From NCBI RefSeq assembly GCF_937888285.1, contig NZ_CALART010000086.1:1-36756 (forward strand): 36,756 bases of DNA. The letters are read 5' to 3'. Below, one piece after another: positions 30,720-36,756 of the stretch. Position 1 is the stretch's first letter. Every line of letters begins with the position of its first letter. A program made the position numbers and the translations under genes. This stretch comes from an uncultured Aquimonas sp. Its GTDB lineage: Bacteria; Pseudomonadota; Gammaproteobacteria; Xanthomonadales; Xanthomonadaceae. The notes under the pieces are model-generated. The model was not told where the DNA came from. It did no database searches and was given only the letters and a program-made list of their open reading frames with translations.

Positions 30720-32278
30720 AGCACGATTACTCCGCGGCTGATCGCCGCCCAGGCATACAGGCACAGCACGCCGGTCACCACCAGCAGTGCCGTGGCCAAC
30801 TTGATGAGGGTGCGCCGACGATCCGAGCGCGTCCGCAATTCCGGAATGCTGACCAGCACCGGCACCGGCAGGGTCTGCGCCAGGGCCTGCGCGCTGCGTG
30901 CTCGCGGATCGATCTGCAGCAGGGCGAACAGCAGGCCCAGCGGCACCGCCATGCCCAGCCCGAGACCCGCCGCGGCGAAATGCATCAGCCGCAGTCCGGT
31001 CGGCTGCAGCGGCAGGGCCGCGGATTCCTGGATGCGGAAGGTGAGGCCGCGCTGCTCGGCATCGAGGCTCATCGAGACCCGTGCGTTCTCGCGCCGGCGC
31101 AGCAGGTCCTGGTAGATCTCGCGGTTGACCTCGTAGTCGCGGGTCAGCTCGGCCAGCGAGGCCTCGCTGTCGGCGACGCGGCGCCCGCGATCGAGCTCGG
31201 ACTGCAGCAGGGATTCGTTCTCGCTGATCCGCGCGCGCAGGGCCGCCATGTCGCTGCGGACCCGCGCGAGATCGGAGCGCAGCTGCTGGTAGAGGGGGTT
31301 GCTGGCCGCGGCGACGTCGCTGCCGCGGGCGCCCGAAGCCTCGGCCTGCTCCTCGCGGGCGAGCGCCGCCTGGGTGTCTTCCAGCTGGTGGCGCAGACGC
31401 ACGACGTCGGGATAGGAATCGGTGTAGTCCAGCCGCAGGGTGTCGAGCTGCGCCTGCAGCTCGGCGATGCGCAGGCGGAACTGGGCCGAGCGCGAGCGCA
31501 GGTCGGAGACTTCCGCCTCGCCGCTGATCTGCGCCTGCAGCGCGGCCTCGCGCATCTGCAGTTCCGAGAGGTTGGTGCGGGCGCCCTCGATCTGCGAGCG
31601 GATCTCGGCGACTCGGGTGCGGACATCGATGTCGGTGCCGGGTCGCGCATCGAGGTTGGAGGCGCGGAACTGCTTCAGGCGCTCTTCGGCGTCGGTGAGC
31701 TTGCGGTGGTATTCGTCGACGCGCGCAGCGATGAACTCGAAGGCCTCGCGGCTCTCGCGCTCCTTCGCCGCGAGACTCTCGCTGATGAAGAACTCGGCGT
31801 AGCGCGAGGCCACCCGGAAGGCACGCTCGGGATCGGCATCGGTGTAGGTAATGCGGATCAGGTTGGCGCCCGGGCTGTCGACGCGGGTGCGCTGCTTGAT
31901 CTCCTCGACCAGGCGTTCGCGCGCCAGCGGCTCGATGACCGCTTCGTCCCAGCCACCGGCCTTGAGGATCTCGGTCATGATCGCGCGGCTGAAGATCACC
32001 TCGCGGGCGATGCGCGCGCGATCGGCGACGCCGGTCGGCACGGCACGCCCTTCCATCAGCGGCGCAATGATGTTGGCCTCGCCGACCAGGATGGTGCTGG
32101 CGGACTGGTACTTGCGCGGCATCAGGATGCCCGCCGCCAGGAAAGCCAGGGCGATCAGGCCGAAGCCGGCCAGCAGCAGGGCGCCGTGCCGGCGCAGCTC
32201 GGCCAGCATCATCGGCAGGCGTTCGAACAGCTCGGCGCCCGGCGAGCCCGCCGGGCCCGGCAGGGCCTGCGGTTTCAC
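30716..32278 (-). CDS. Polysaccharide chain-length determinant (Wzz/GumC type)
   Basis: Inner-membrane protein of 520 residues that controls polymer length during EPS export. The first membrane helix is at about 32-52 ('LLLAGFGLIALAFLAAGIL'), followed by a Wzz domain ('YQSASTILVG') and a long coiled coil at about 190-400 with heptads and many Glu/Arg. A second helix lies at about 430-455 ('HFAAAGLGLGMAVPLGLLFALL') and a third hydrophobic stretch near the end ('LATALLVVTGVLCLYAW'). The length and architecture fit the XrtA/PEP-CTERM-linked subgroup (TIGR03007-like). The start is GTG 32278, overlapping the stop of the export protein by four bases. It normally partners with the kinase-like ATPase encoded next. 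Confidence 0.88.
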   Translation of the reverse strand: MKPQALPGPAGSPGAELFERLPMMLAELRRHGALLLAGFGLIALAFLAAGILMPRKYQSASTILVGEANIIAPLMEGRAVPTGVADRARIAREVIFSRAIMTEILKAGGWDEAVIEPLARERLVEEIKQRTRVDSPGANLIRITYTDADPERAFRVASRYAEFFISESLAAKERESREAFEFIAARVDEYHRKLTDAEERLKQFRASNLDARPGTDIDVRTRVAEIRSQIEGARTNLSELQMREAALQAQISGEAEVSDLRSRSAQFRLRIAELQAQLDTLRLDYTDSYPDVVRLRHQLEDTQAALAREEQAEASGARGSDVAAASNPLYQQLRSDLARVRSDMAALRARISENESLLQSELDRGRRVADSEASLAELTRDYEVNREIYQDLLRRRENARVSMSLDAEQRGLTFRIQESAALPLQPTGLRLMHFAAAGLGLGMAVPLGLLFALLQIDPRARSAQALAQTLPVPVLVSIPELRTRSDRRRTLIKLATALLVVTGVLCLYAWAAISRGVIVL

Positions 32279-32871
32279 AGGGCGCGCTCCGGAACGGTGA
32301 TGACGTCGCCCGGCCGCACTTCGATGTTGGTGTCGAGGTCGCCGCTGCCGAGGATGGCGCCCAGTCGAACGGGCAGGGTCTGGGTGGCCTCACCTTCGCG
32401 CCGGTACAGCCGGGTCCGGTTGGCGGCGGCGAATTCATTGACTCCGCCGGCCTGCAGCACCGCATCCAGCACGGTCATGCCCTGTCGATGCGGAATCGAG
32501 ATCGGCGTCCGCACCGCGCCGGTCACCCGCACGCGCGAGATGAACTCGTGGCTGCGCAGCTCGGTGAGGATCACCGCCACCTTGGGGTCACGGATGTAGG
32601 CTGCGAGCTGCTCCTCGATGTCGCGCGCGACCTCCTCCGGGCTGCGGCCGCCCGCCAGCACGTCTCCAATCAGCGGCACCGAAATGCGCCCGTCAGGCCG
32701 CACCGGTACGCTCACGCTGAGCTCCGGATTGCGCCAGACCGAGACCTGCAGCTGATCGTCAACGCCGATCCGGTAAAGGTCGGCGCCTTCCTGCGCCGTC
32801 GCAGGCACAGCACAGGCGAGCAGAACGAGGACGGCGAAGAGCTTGTGCAGCAGGTGGTGTCGGCGGCTCAC
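32275..32871 (-). CDS. Polysaccharide export protein (Wza/Poly_export type)
   Basis: Protein of 198 residues with a signal peptide 'HKLFAVLVLLACAVPATAQ'. It has the Poly_export domain ('YRIGVDDQLQVSVWRNPELSVSVPVRPDGRISVPLIGDV', 'EQLAAYIRDPKVAVIL') and one SLBB domain ('VRVTGAVRTPISIPHRQGMTVLDAVLQAGG', 'VRPGDVITVPE'). It is shorter than Wza and has no lipobox cysteine, so it may be a periplasmic conduit that works with the barrel protein encoded two genes later. GTG 32871 is chosen because AGGAG lies about nine bases upstream and the signal peptide begins there; the frame extends to 32979 without features. It is the first gene of the leftward EPS operon and is divergent from the J-domain gene. 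Confidence 0.88.
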   Translation of the reverse strand: MSRRHHLLHKLFAVLVLLACAVPATAQEGADLYRIGVDDQLQVSVWRNPELSVSVPVRPDGRISVPLIGDVLAGGRSPEEVARDIEEQLAAYIRDPKVAVILTELRSHEFISRVRVTGAVRTPISIPHRQGMTVLDAVLQAGGVNEFAAANRTRLYRREGEATQTLPVRLGAILGSGDLDTNIEVRPGDVITVPERAL

Positions 32872-32959
32872 GCGGGGCGCTCCTGACGGCGATGTATCCA
32901 AGCGGCTCTGTGAAGGCTTCCGCAGAACCGCGCACGCTGAGATGATAAGAGCTTCCGGG

Positions 32960-32965
32960 CATAAT
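32960..32965 (+). promoter_or_regulatory. Possible -10 box of the J-domain gene
   Basis: CATAAT preceded by GGG lies 28 bases before ATG 32993 in the divergent spacer. No clear -35 box sits at the right distance, so this is tentative. If real, transcription starts near 32972 and the in-frame ATG at 32942 could not be used. Confidence 0.25.
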
Positions 32966-32992
32966 GAGAAGCCCGTCACACTTGCTCAGCGC

Positions 32993-33697
32993 ATGCCGAC
33001 CGACGACTACCTCGCCGACTATGCCCTTCTCGGGCTGCAGCCCGGTTGCAGCATGGAGACGCTGGAGCGCACCTGGCGACTGGCCGTGCGCGAGCTGCAT
33101 CCGGATCGCGCCCACGACAGCCTCGACGTCGAGGCCCGCAGCCGCAGGCTGCACGAGCTCACCGGCGCCTATCGTCGGCTGCGACAGTTCGGCCGCGAGC
33201 ATGGACGCCTGCCGGGCGGCATGCTGCGGCCCGCCACACCTGCAGCTGCATCGGTTGCTGCTGCTCCGGGCCCGGGTGCCGAAGACAGTGCTGGAATGGG
33301 AGCCGCCTCCAGCGGATCTGCGCCGGCGCCGCTCGGGCCGTCGCCGCGGCGCGGCAGGGGCGCCATCGTGCTCGCGTCGGCTGTCGCCCTAGGAGTGGTG
33401 TGGGCACTCACGCCCAGTCCGGAGGAGACGCTGGACCCGGAGTACGGGGCCGCGCCCACGCGGACGCAGGCCCCTCGGGCCGTGGTCCAGGGCGGTGCCG
33501 CTGCGGTGTCGCCAAGCCGTCGGATCCGTGTCGGCAGCACCGAAGCACAGGTGGAGCGTCTGATCGGCAGCCCGCTGGTCAGCGCGCCCGACGTCTGGGA
33601 GTACGGTCCCTCACATGTGCGCTTCGAGCGCGGGCGTGTGGTCGGCTGGTACAGCTCGCCGCTGAAGCCGCTGCCTGTTGACGTGGAAAGCCGCTGA
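32993..33697 (+). CDS. J-domain-like membrane protein with a C-terminal SmpA-like segment
   Basis: Protein of 234 residues. The N-terminus is a DnaJ-like domain ('DYALLGLQPGCSMETLERTWRLAVRELHPDRAHD') with HPD at 36-38, so it could stimulate a Hsp70 ATPase. A Pro/Ala/Gly-rich linker follows, then one membrane helix at about 123-140 ('AIVLASAVALGVVWAL'). The C-terminal part ('IRVGSTEAQVERLIGSPLVSAPDVWEYGPSHVRFERGRVVGWY') resembles the small SmpA/OmlA-like or DUF2845-like fold found in the periplasm. The combination would place a J-domain in the cytoplasm and a small folded domain in the periplasm. The start is ATG 32993; ATG 32942 is an in-frame alternative. It converges with dinG; 133 bases between them hold no clear terminator. 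Confidence 0.78.
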   Translation: MPTDDYLADYALLGLQPGCSMETLERTWRLAVRELHPDRAHDSLDVEARSRRLHELTGAYRRLRQFGREHGRLPGGMLRPATPAAASVAAAPGPGAEDSAGMGAASSGSAPAPLGPSPRRGRGAIVLASAVALGVVWALTPSPEETLDPEYGAAPTRTQAPRAVVQGGAAAVSPSRRIRVGSTEAQVERLIGSPLVSAPDVWEYGPSHVRFERGRVVGWYSSPLKPLPVDVESR

Positions 33698-33830
33698 AGA
33701 GTCGGGGGAGCCGGCAGAGTTGCTTGGTCGCGCGGTCCAATCCCAGGGCACGCGATTCCGGTTCCAGGCCCCGCTGTCGCCGCCCGCTCCCCGTGGCGAA
33801 CCGGTGGGAAGGGGTTGCAAAGCAATGGCT

Positions 33831-35954
33831 TCAGCCCAGTTCGCGGGCGAAATCCGGGAGCGCTGCGAGCATTCTCGAGCCATAGCGTCGGCTGAGCACT
33901 CGATTGTCGAGGATCACGATCCGGCCGGTGTCGCTCTCACCGCGAATCAGACGCCCGCAGTACTGGATGAGGGTCCGCGTCGCCTGCGGGATGGTGACCT
34001 CGACGAAGGCATTGCGACCACGCGCTTCCAGCCACTCGGCGTAGGTGGCACCCACCGGATCGGTCGGCACGGCGAAAGGGAGCTGGGTGATGACCACCGT
34101 CTCGCACAGACGGCCGGGAAGATCGAGGCCCTCGCCGAAACTGGCGAGACCAAACAGGGTGCTGCCGAGTCCGGCCTGCACGGCGGCAGTGTGCGCAGCA
34201 ATCAGGGCGGACTTGCTGCGCGCGCCCTGGGCGAGCACGCGCATGCGCCGCTGCGGCGGTAGCAAGGCCAGGCTCTGTTCGAGCTTGGCCTTGGAGGTGA
34301 AAAGCACAAGGTTGCCCTGCCCCCAGTCGAGATGCTCGTCCAACCACTGCACGAGTTCGGCAACGTGGGCGTCGCGCTGGTCCGGGGACGCCTTCATTCT
34401 CGGCACCTGCAGGCGGGCCTGATGCCTGAGATCGAAAGGCGAGGGCAGAGCCAGGGTGTCGGCGTGATCGGGCAGGCCGACCTGGGCGGCATAGCTGCGG
34501 AAATCTCCCCCCAGCGAGAGCGTGGCGGACGCCAGCACCACACCGGCGGCCTGCGGCCACAGCACGCGGCGCAGGGTGGGCGCCGCCGATACTTCAGAGG
34601 CATGGCAGACCAGGCTGCCGTCGTCGGCGCGCTGCAGCCAGCGCGCGCGCGGCGGAACGTCGGGCGGTTCTTCTTGCGACCACAGCCACCACAGCGTCGC
34701 TTGTCCCTCAAGACGCTCGCGGGCCAGGCCAAGTTCGCGCGCGACGGTTTCGCGGCGATCAGGCGGGAGCTCGCTCTCAACGACCGCCTTGAGTGCCGAT
34801 GGCAGCCAGCGCAGCAGCTCCTGGGTCCGCGCAGAGAGGGCCTGCGCCAGTTGCCTCCACTGCTCGGGGAGCTGACCCAGGCTCGCCCTCCACTGCGCCT
34901 GTTCGCTGGCCGCATCAAGTGGCCAGGCGCGGTCCAGTTCAGTAGCAAGCCTGTCCAGGCCTTCAGCGAGCTCATCCAGCAGCGTGTCGATCTGGGCCGC
35001 ATCCAGACGCCCGATCCGCTCGCGGCCTGCCGCCAGGAATACCGCGCGCAAGGGGGCCCCCAGGCGCTGAATCCGTCTTCGCGCATCGACCAGGGCTACC
35101 TCCGCACTGCCGCGGTCAATCGCCTTGCTCGGCAGGTGATGGGCTTCGTCGAACACGTACAGCGTGTCGCGCGGCGCCGGCAAGAGGACGCCGCCGGAGC
35201 CGTCCTCGTCGCGGCCGAGTTCAAGATCTGCGAGCACGAGATCGTGGTTGGCCACCACCAGCTGTGCCCGCTGCAGGCGATTGCGGGCGATCACAAACGG
35301 ACAGCTGACGATGAATGCACAGCGACGGTTGCTGCACCCGCCAGCGGAAGTGGTGATCAGACGGCGCGTGTCGTCTTCGATCGCGGCTGGTGCACGGTCC
35401 AGGTCGCCGTCCCACTGTCCGCCCTGCAGCAATCGGAGGAGCTCGGCAAGCTGTTCGGCTTCCCCGGCCCGAGGCGGGCGAGGCCAGGCAGCAGTGACTG
35501 GTTCCGTGCCGAAGTCGAAGCCCCCTTGGGGGATGTCTGCGTCCTTCCGGGTCAGTTCATGCAGATTGCGTGTACAGGCGTAGCGCTGCCTGCCCTTGGC
35601 AAGCACGATATCGGCCTGCAGCCCGCTGGCGGCCAGGAAGGCGGGGATGTCCCGCTCGACGAGCTGTTCCTGGAGCGCCACGGTGGCCGTTGCAATGACC
35701 AGCTTGCGGTTGCGCGAGAGCGCCAGCGGCAGTGCCGCCAACAGGTAGGCCATCGACTTGCCGGTGCCCGTTGGCGCCTCCACTGCCAGCACACCGCTCG
35801 GCTCAGCCAAGGCGCGTGCCACCGCGGCGATCATTTCGCGCTGGCTCTGCCGCTGCACGAAACCGGGCAAGCGGGTCCTGACGGCCAGATAGCGCGCGCG
35901 GATTTCTTCCTTCAGCGCGGCGTCGAGTCCCGCCGGCGGCTCGGCGGCAGTCAT
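33831..35954 (-). CDS. dinG: ATP-dependent DNA helicase DinG
   Basis: Helicase of 707 residues (E. coli DinG has 716). It unwinds DNA 5' to 3', including R-loops and forked DNA, and is linked to SOS and replication-transcription conflicts. Walker A 'APTGTGKSMAYL' (63-67 GTGKS) and the DEAH box at 269-272 ('VFDEAHHLP') are intact. Four cysteines for the 4Fe-4S cluster are at C127, C207, C212 and C218 ('YACTRN', 'GGCSNRRCAFIVSCPF'), matching the spacing in E. coli. The C-terminal helicase domain has 'GLASFGEGLDLPG' and 'QATRTLIQYCGRLIRG'. ATG 35954 gives the family start. The YchJ-like gene ends 12 bases upstream, so the two are in one operon. Confidence 0.95.
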   Translation of the reverse strand: MTAAEPPAGLDAALKEEIRARYLAVRTRLPGFVQRQSQREMIAAVARALAEPSGVLAVEAPTGTGKSMAYLLAALPLALSRNRKLVIATATVALQEQLVERDIPAFLAASGLQADIVLAKGRQRYACTRNLHELTRKDADIPQGGFDFGTEPVTAAWPRPPRAGEAEQLAELLRLLQGGQWDGDLDRAPAAIEDDTRRLITTSAGGCSNRRCAFIVSCPFVIARNRLQRAQLVVANHDLVLADLELGRDEDGSGGVLLPAPRDTLYVFDEAHHLPSKAIDRGSAEVALVDARRRIQRLGAPLRAVFLAAGRERIGRLDAAQIDTLLDELAEGLDRLATELDRAWPLDAASEQAQWRASLGQLPEQWRQLAQALSARTQELLRWLPSALKAVVESELPPDRRETVARELGLARERLEGQATLWWLWSQEEPPDVPPRARWLQRADDGSLVCHASEVSAAPTLRRVLWPQAAGVVLASATLSLGGDFRSYAAQVGLPDHADTLALPSPFDLRHQARLQVPRMKASPDQRDAHVAELVQWLDEHLDWGQGNLVLFTSKAKLEQSLALLPPQRRMRVLAQGARSKSALIAAHTAAVQAGLGSTLFGLASFGEGLDLPGRLCETVVITQLPFAVPTDPVGATYAEWLEARGRNAFVEVTIPQATRTLIQYCGRLIRGESDTGRIVILDNRVLSRRYGSRMLAALPDFARELG

Positions 35955-35966
35955 GTTCGGGTTTGC

Positions 35967-36422
35967 TTACTTGGGGCCGATTTCGCCGTCCACATAGAAC
36001 CAGACGCCGTTCTCATTGAGAAAGCGGCTGCGTTCGGCCAGGCGCTGTGCGGGGCCGCCACCGACCTTCACACGCGCAATGAAACTGACCTCCTGCCGCT
36101 GGGGATCCAGCGTTCGGTGGGAGATCACCTGCAGGCCGAGCCAGTGCGTACGCAGTCCGGGGCGATCGGCAAGGTCCAGCGTGGGCGGCCGGGTGCTGGG
36201 ATGCCAGGTCGCAAGCAGGTAGTCGACGTGCTTGCGCACGTATGCACTGTAGCGTGCACGCATCAGCGCAAGTGCGTCCTTGGCCTGCACATTGTTCGCG
36301 TGAAGGGGTCCGCAGCAGCGTTCATAGCCCTTGCCGCTACCGCAGGGGCAATGAGCCTGGGCATCACTACTGCTGGAAGGCTGCCCGCCGTTCGCGGTCA
36401 GCGTGGAGGCGTCATTGAACAT
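35967..36422 (-). CDS. ychJ: YchJ-family SEC-C motif protein
   Basis: Protein of 151 residues. The N-terminal SEC-C zinc motif 'CPCGSGKGYERCCGPLH' (C25, C27, C36, C37) is followed by the YchJ-type NTF2-like domain ('LMRARYSAYVRKHVDYLLATWHPSTRP', 'EVSFIARVKVGG', 'ERSRFLNENGVWFYVDGE'). The function of YchJ is not established. A short Ser-rich extension of about 24 residues precedes the zinc motif; ATG 36422 is the only start with enough room. It is upstream of dinG on the same strand with 12 bases between, so it is co-transcribed with it. Confidence 0.9.
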   Translation of the reverse strand: MFNDASTLTANGGQPSSSSDAQAHCPCGSGKGYERCCGPLHANNVQAKDALALMRARYSAYVRKHVDYLLATWHPSTRPPTLDLADRPGLRTHWLGLQVISHRTLDPQRQEVSFIARVKVGGGPAQRLAERSRFLNENGVWFYVDGEIGPK

Positions 36423-36708
36423 GGGCTTGGGTCATTTCGACGGGACCCAACAGGATGGGGTCAGCAGCCGCTCAGGGCAAGAGCGCAGGCACAGGTCCAC
36501 CTCAAGTATCTGTGCTTTCGTTCAGCCTGCGCACTGGAGCTGTCGAATGTCGCCGAGAGCAGGTTGCTGCGCCGAATGACATGCCCCGCTGTTGAGCGGG
36601 CAGTATCGCCGTCGCAGCAAGGAGTTCGGCGTCTGCCGAGGCGGATCCGGCCGCACGGCGATGCGTGACCGCAGACCGGCGAATGTCTGAGTGCCAAGTC
36701 GCAAAGAA
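36423..36708. other. Non-coding interval upstream of the ychJ-like gene
   Basis: With the hairpin at its right end this leaves more than 300 bases without a supported gene. A minus-strand open frame (36461-36697) has basic, Cys/Arg-rich, low-quality sequence and is not called. The promoter for the ychJ-dinG operon should be here, but no clear boxes are seen. Confidence 0.5.
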
Positions 36709-36738
36709 AAAGGGCTGTCCCTATTGGGACAGCCCTTT
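36709..36738 (-). terminator. Intrinsic terminator of a leftward gene beyond the right edge
   Basis: AAAGGGCTGTCCC (36709-36721) pairs perfectly with GGGACAGCCCTTT (36726-36738) around TATT. Read on the minus strand it is followed by TTTTTCTTT (part of the T-run pairs in the stem), so it ends a transcript coming from the right. Confidence 0.85.
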
Positions 36739-36756
36739 GGTGTAAGGCCCTGGCGA

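Noticed and set aside
30692..32599. A 635-codon plus-strand open frame over the chain-length determinant
   Set aside because: It mirrors the coiled-coil gene on the other strand and shows no recognisable domain.
36461..36697. A 78-codon minus-strand open frame near the right edge
   Set aside because: No ribosome site and no protein-like composition (Arg/Cys/His-rich); it lies in the likely promoter region of the ychJ-dinG operon.

Overview
The window is about 36.8 kb of GC-rich DNA with strongly GC-biased third codon positions. It looks like a gammaproteobacterial chromosome, most likely Lysobacterales (Xanthomonadales) or a close relative. The grounds are an acs gene followed by a CrbR-type response regulator, a YfcG-type GST, a secreted protein ending in an '...FRNGFE' tail, and many short intergenic hairpins of types seen widely in such genomes. 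No rRNA, tRNA, integrase, insertion sequence or CRISPR array was recognised.

Region by region. (1) 1-4642: 3' end of acs, a LuxR-type response regulator, ybaK followed by a tandem duplication of its own 3' end, and a secreted S9 prolyl-oligopeptidase-type peptidase. (2) 4643-8180: an accessory block of lower GC. It holds a TIR/deoxyribosyltransferase-like protein with a winged-helix tail, a PIN-like nuclease-fold protein, and two small membrane-protein genes separated by copies of one repeat. (3) 8140-9927 (minus): a PI-PLC-like phosphodiesterase and an unrecognised protein, ending in a good terminator. (4) 9928-13404: repeat-rich intergenic DNA, then small genes: a lipoprotein, a Cdd1-like helix-hairpin-helix protein, two coupled hypotheticals, a small membrane protein interrupted by an in-frame TAG, and a cupin. 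(5) 13674-15403: a diacylglycerol-kinase-family lipid kinase coupled to a metallophosphoesterase. (6) 15966-20575: a secreted protein divergent from a large protein that joins a DNA-binding winged helix, a Ser/Thr kinase, one membrane helix and a TPR-like region. (7) 21117-23794 (minus): PAS-GGDEF cyclase, YfcG-type GST, secreted protein. (8) 23999-32871 (minus): a compact polysaccharide-export operon (Wza-like, chain-length determinant, degenerate CpsD-like ATPase, outer-membrane barrel), a phosphopantetheinyl transferase, a DUF2256 protein, and an SLC5-type hybrid sensor kinase. (9) 32993-36422: a J-domain-like membrane protein, then dinG and a YchJ-like gene on the minus strand. A leftward terminator near the right edge serves a gene outside the window.

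How the genes may work together. The sensor kinase and the response regulator next to acs match the CrbS/CrbR acetate-switch pair, although they lie 22 kb apart here. The four EPS genes are joined by 4-base stop/start overlaps at two junctions and form a trans-envelope export module without glycosyltransferases in view. The winged-helix kinase and the secreted protein share a divergent promoter region with an 11-bp-spaced direct repeat that could be the kinase's own operator. The most promising candidates for something undescribed are the TIR-like/PIN pair, the winged-helix kinase, the PI-PLC with its partner, and the ATPase that lacks its Walker lysine.
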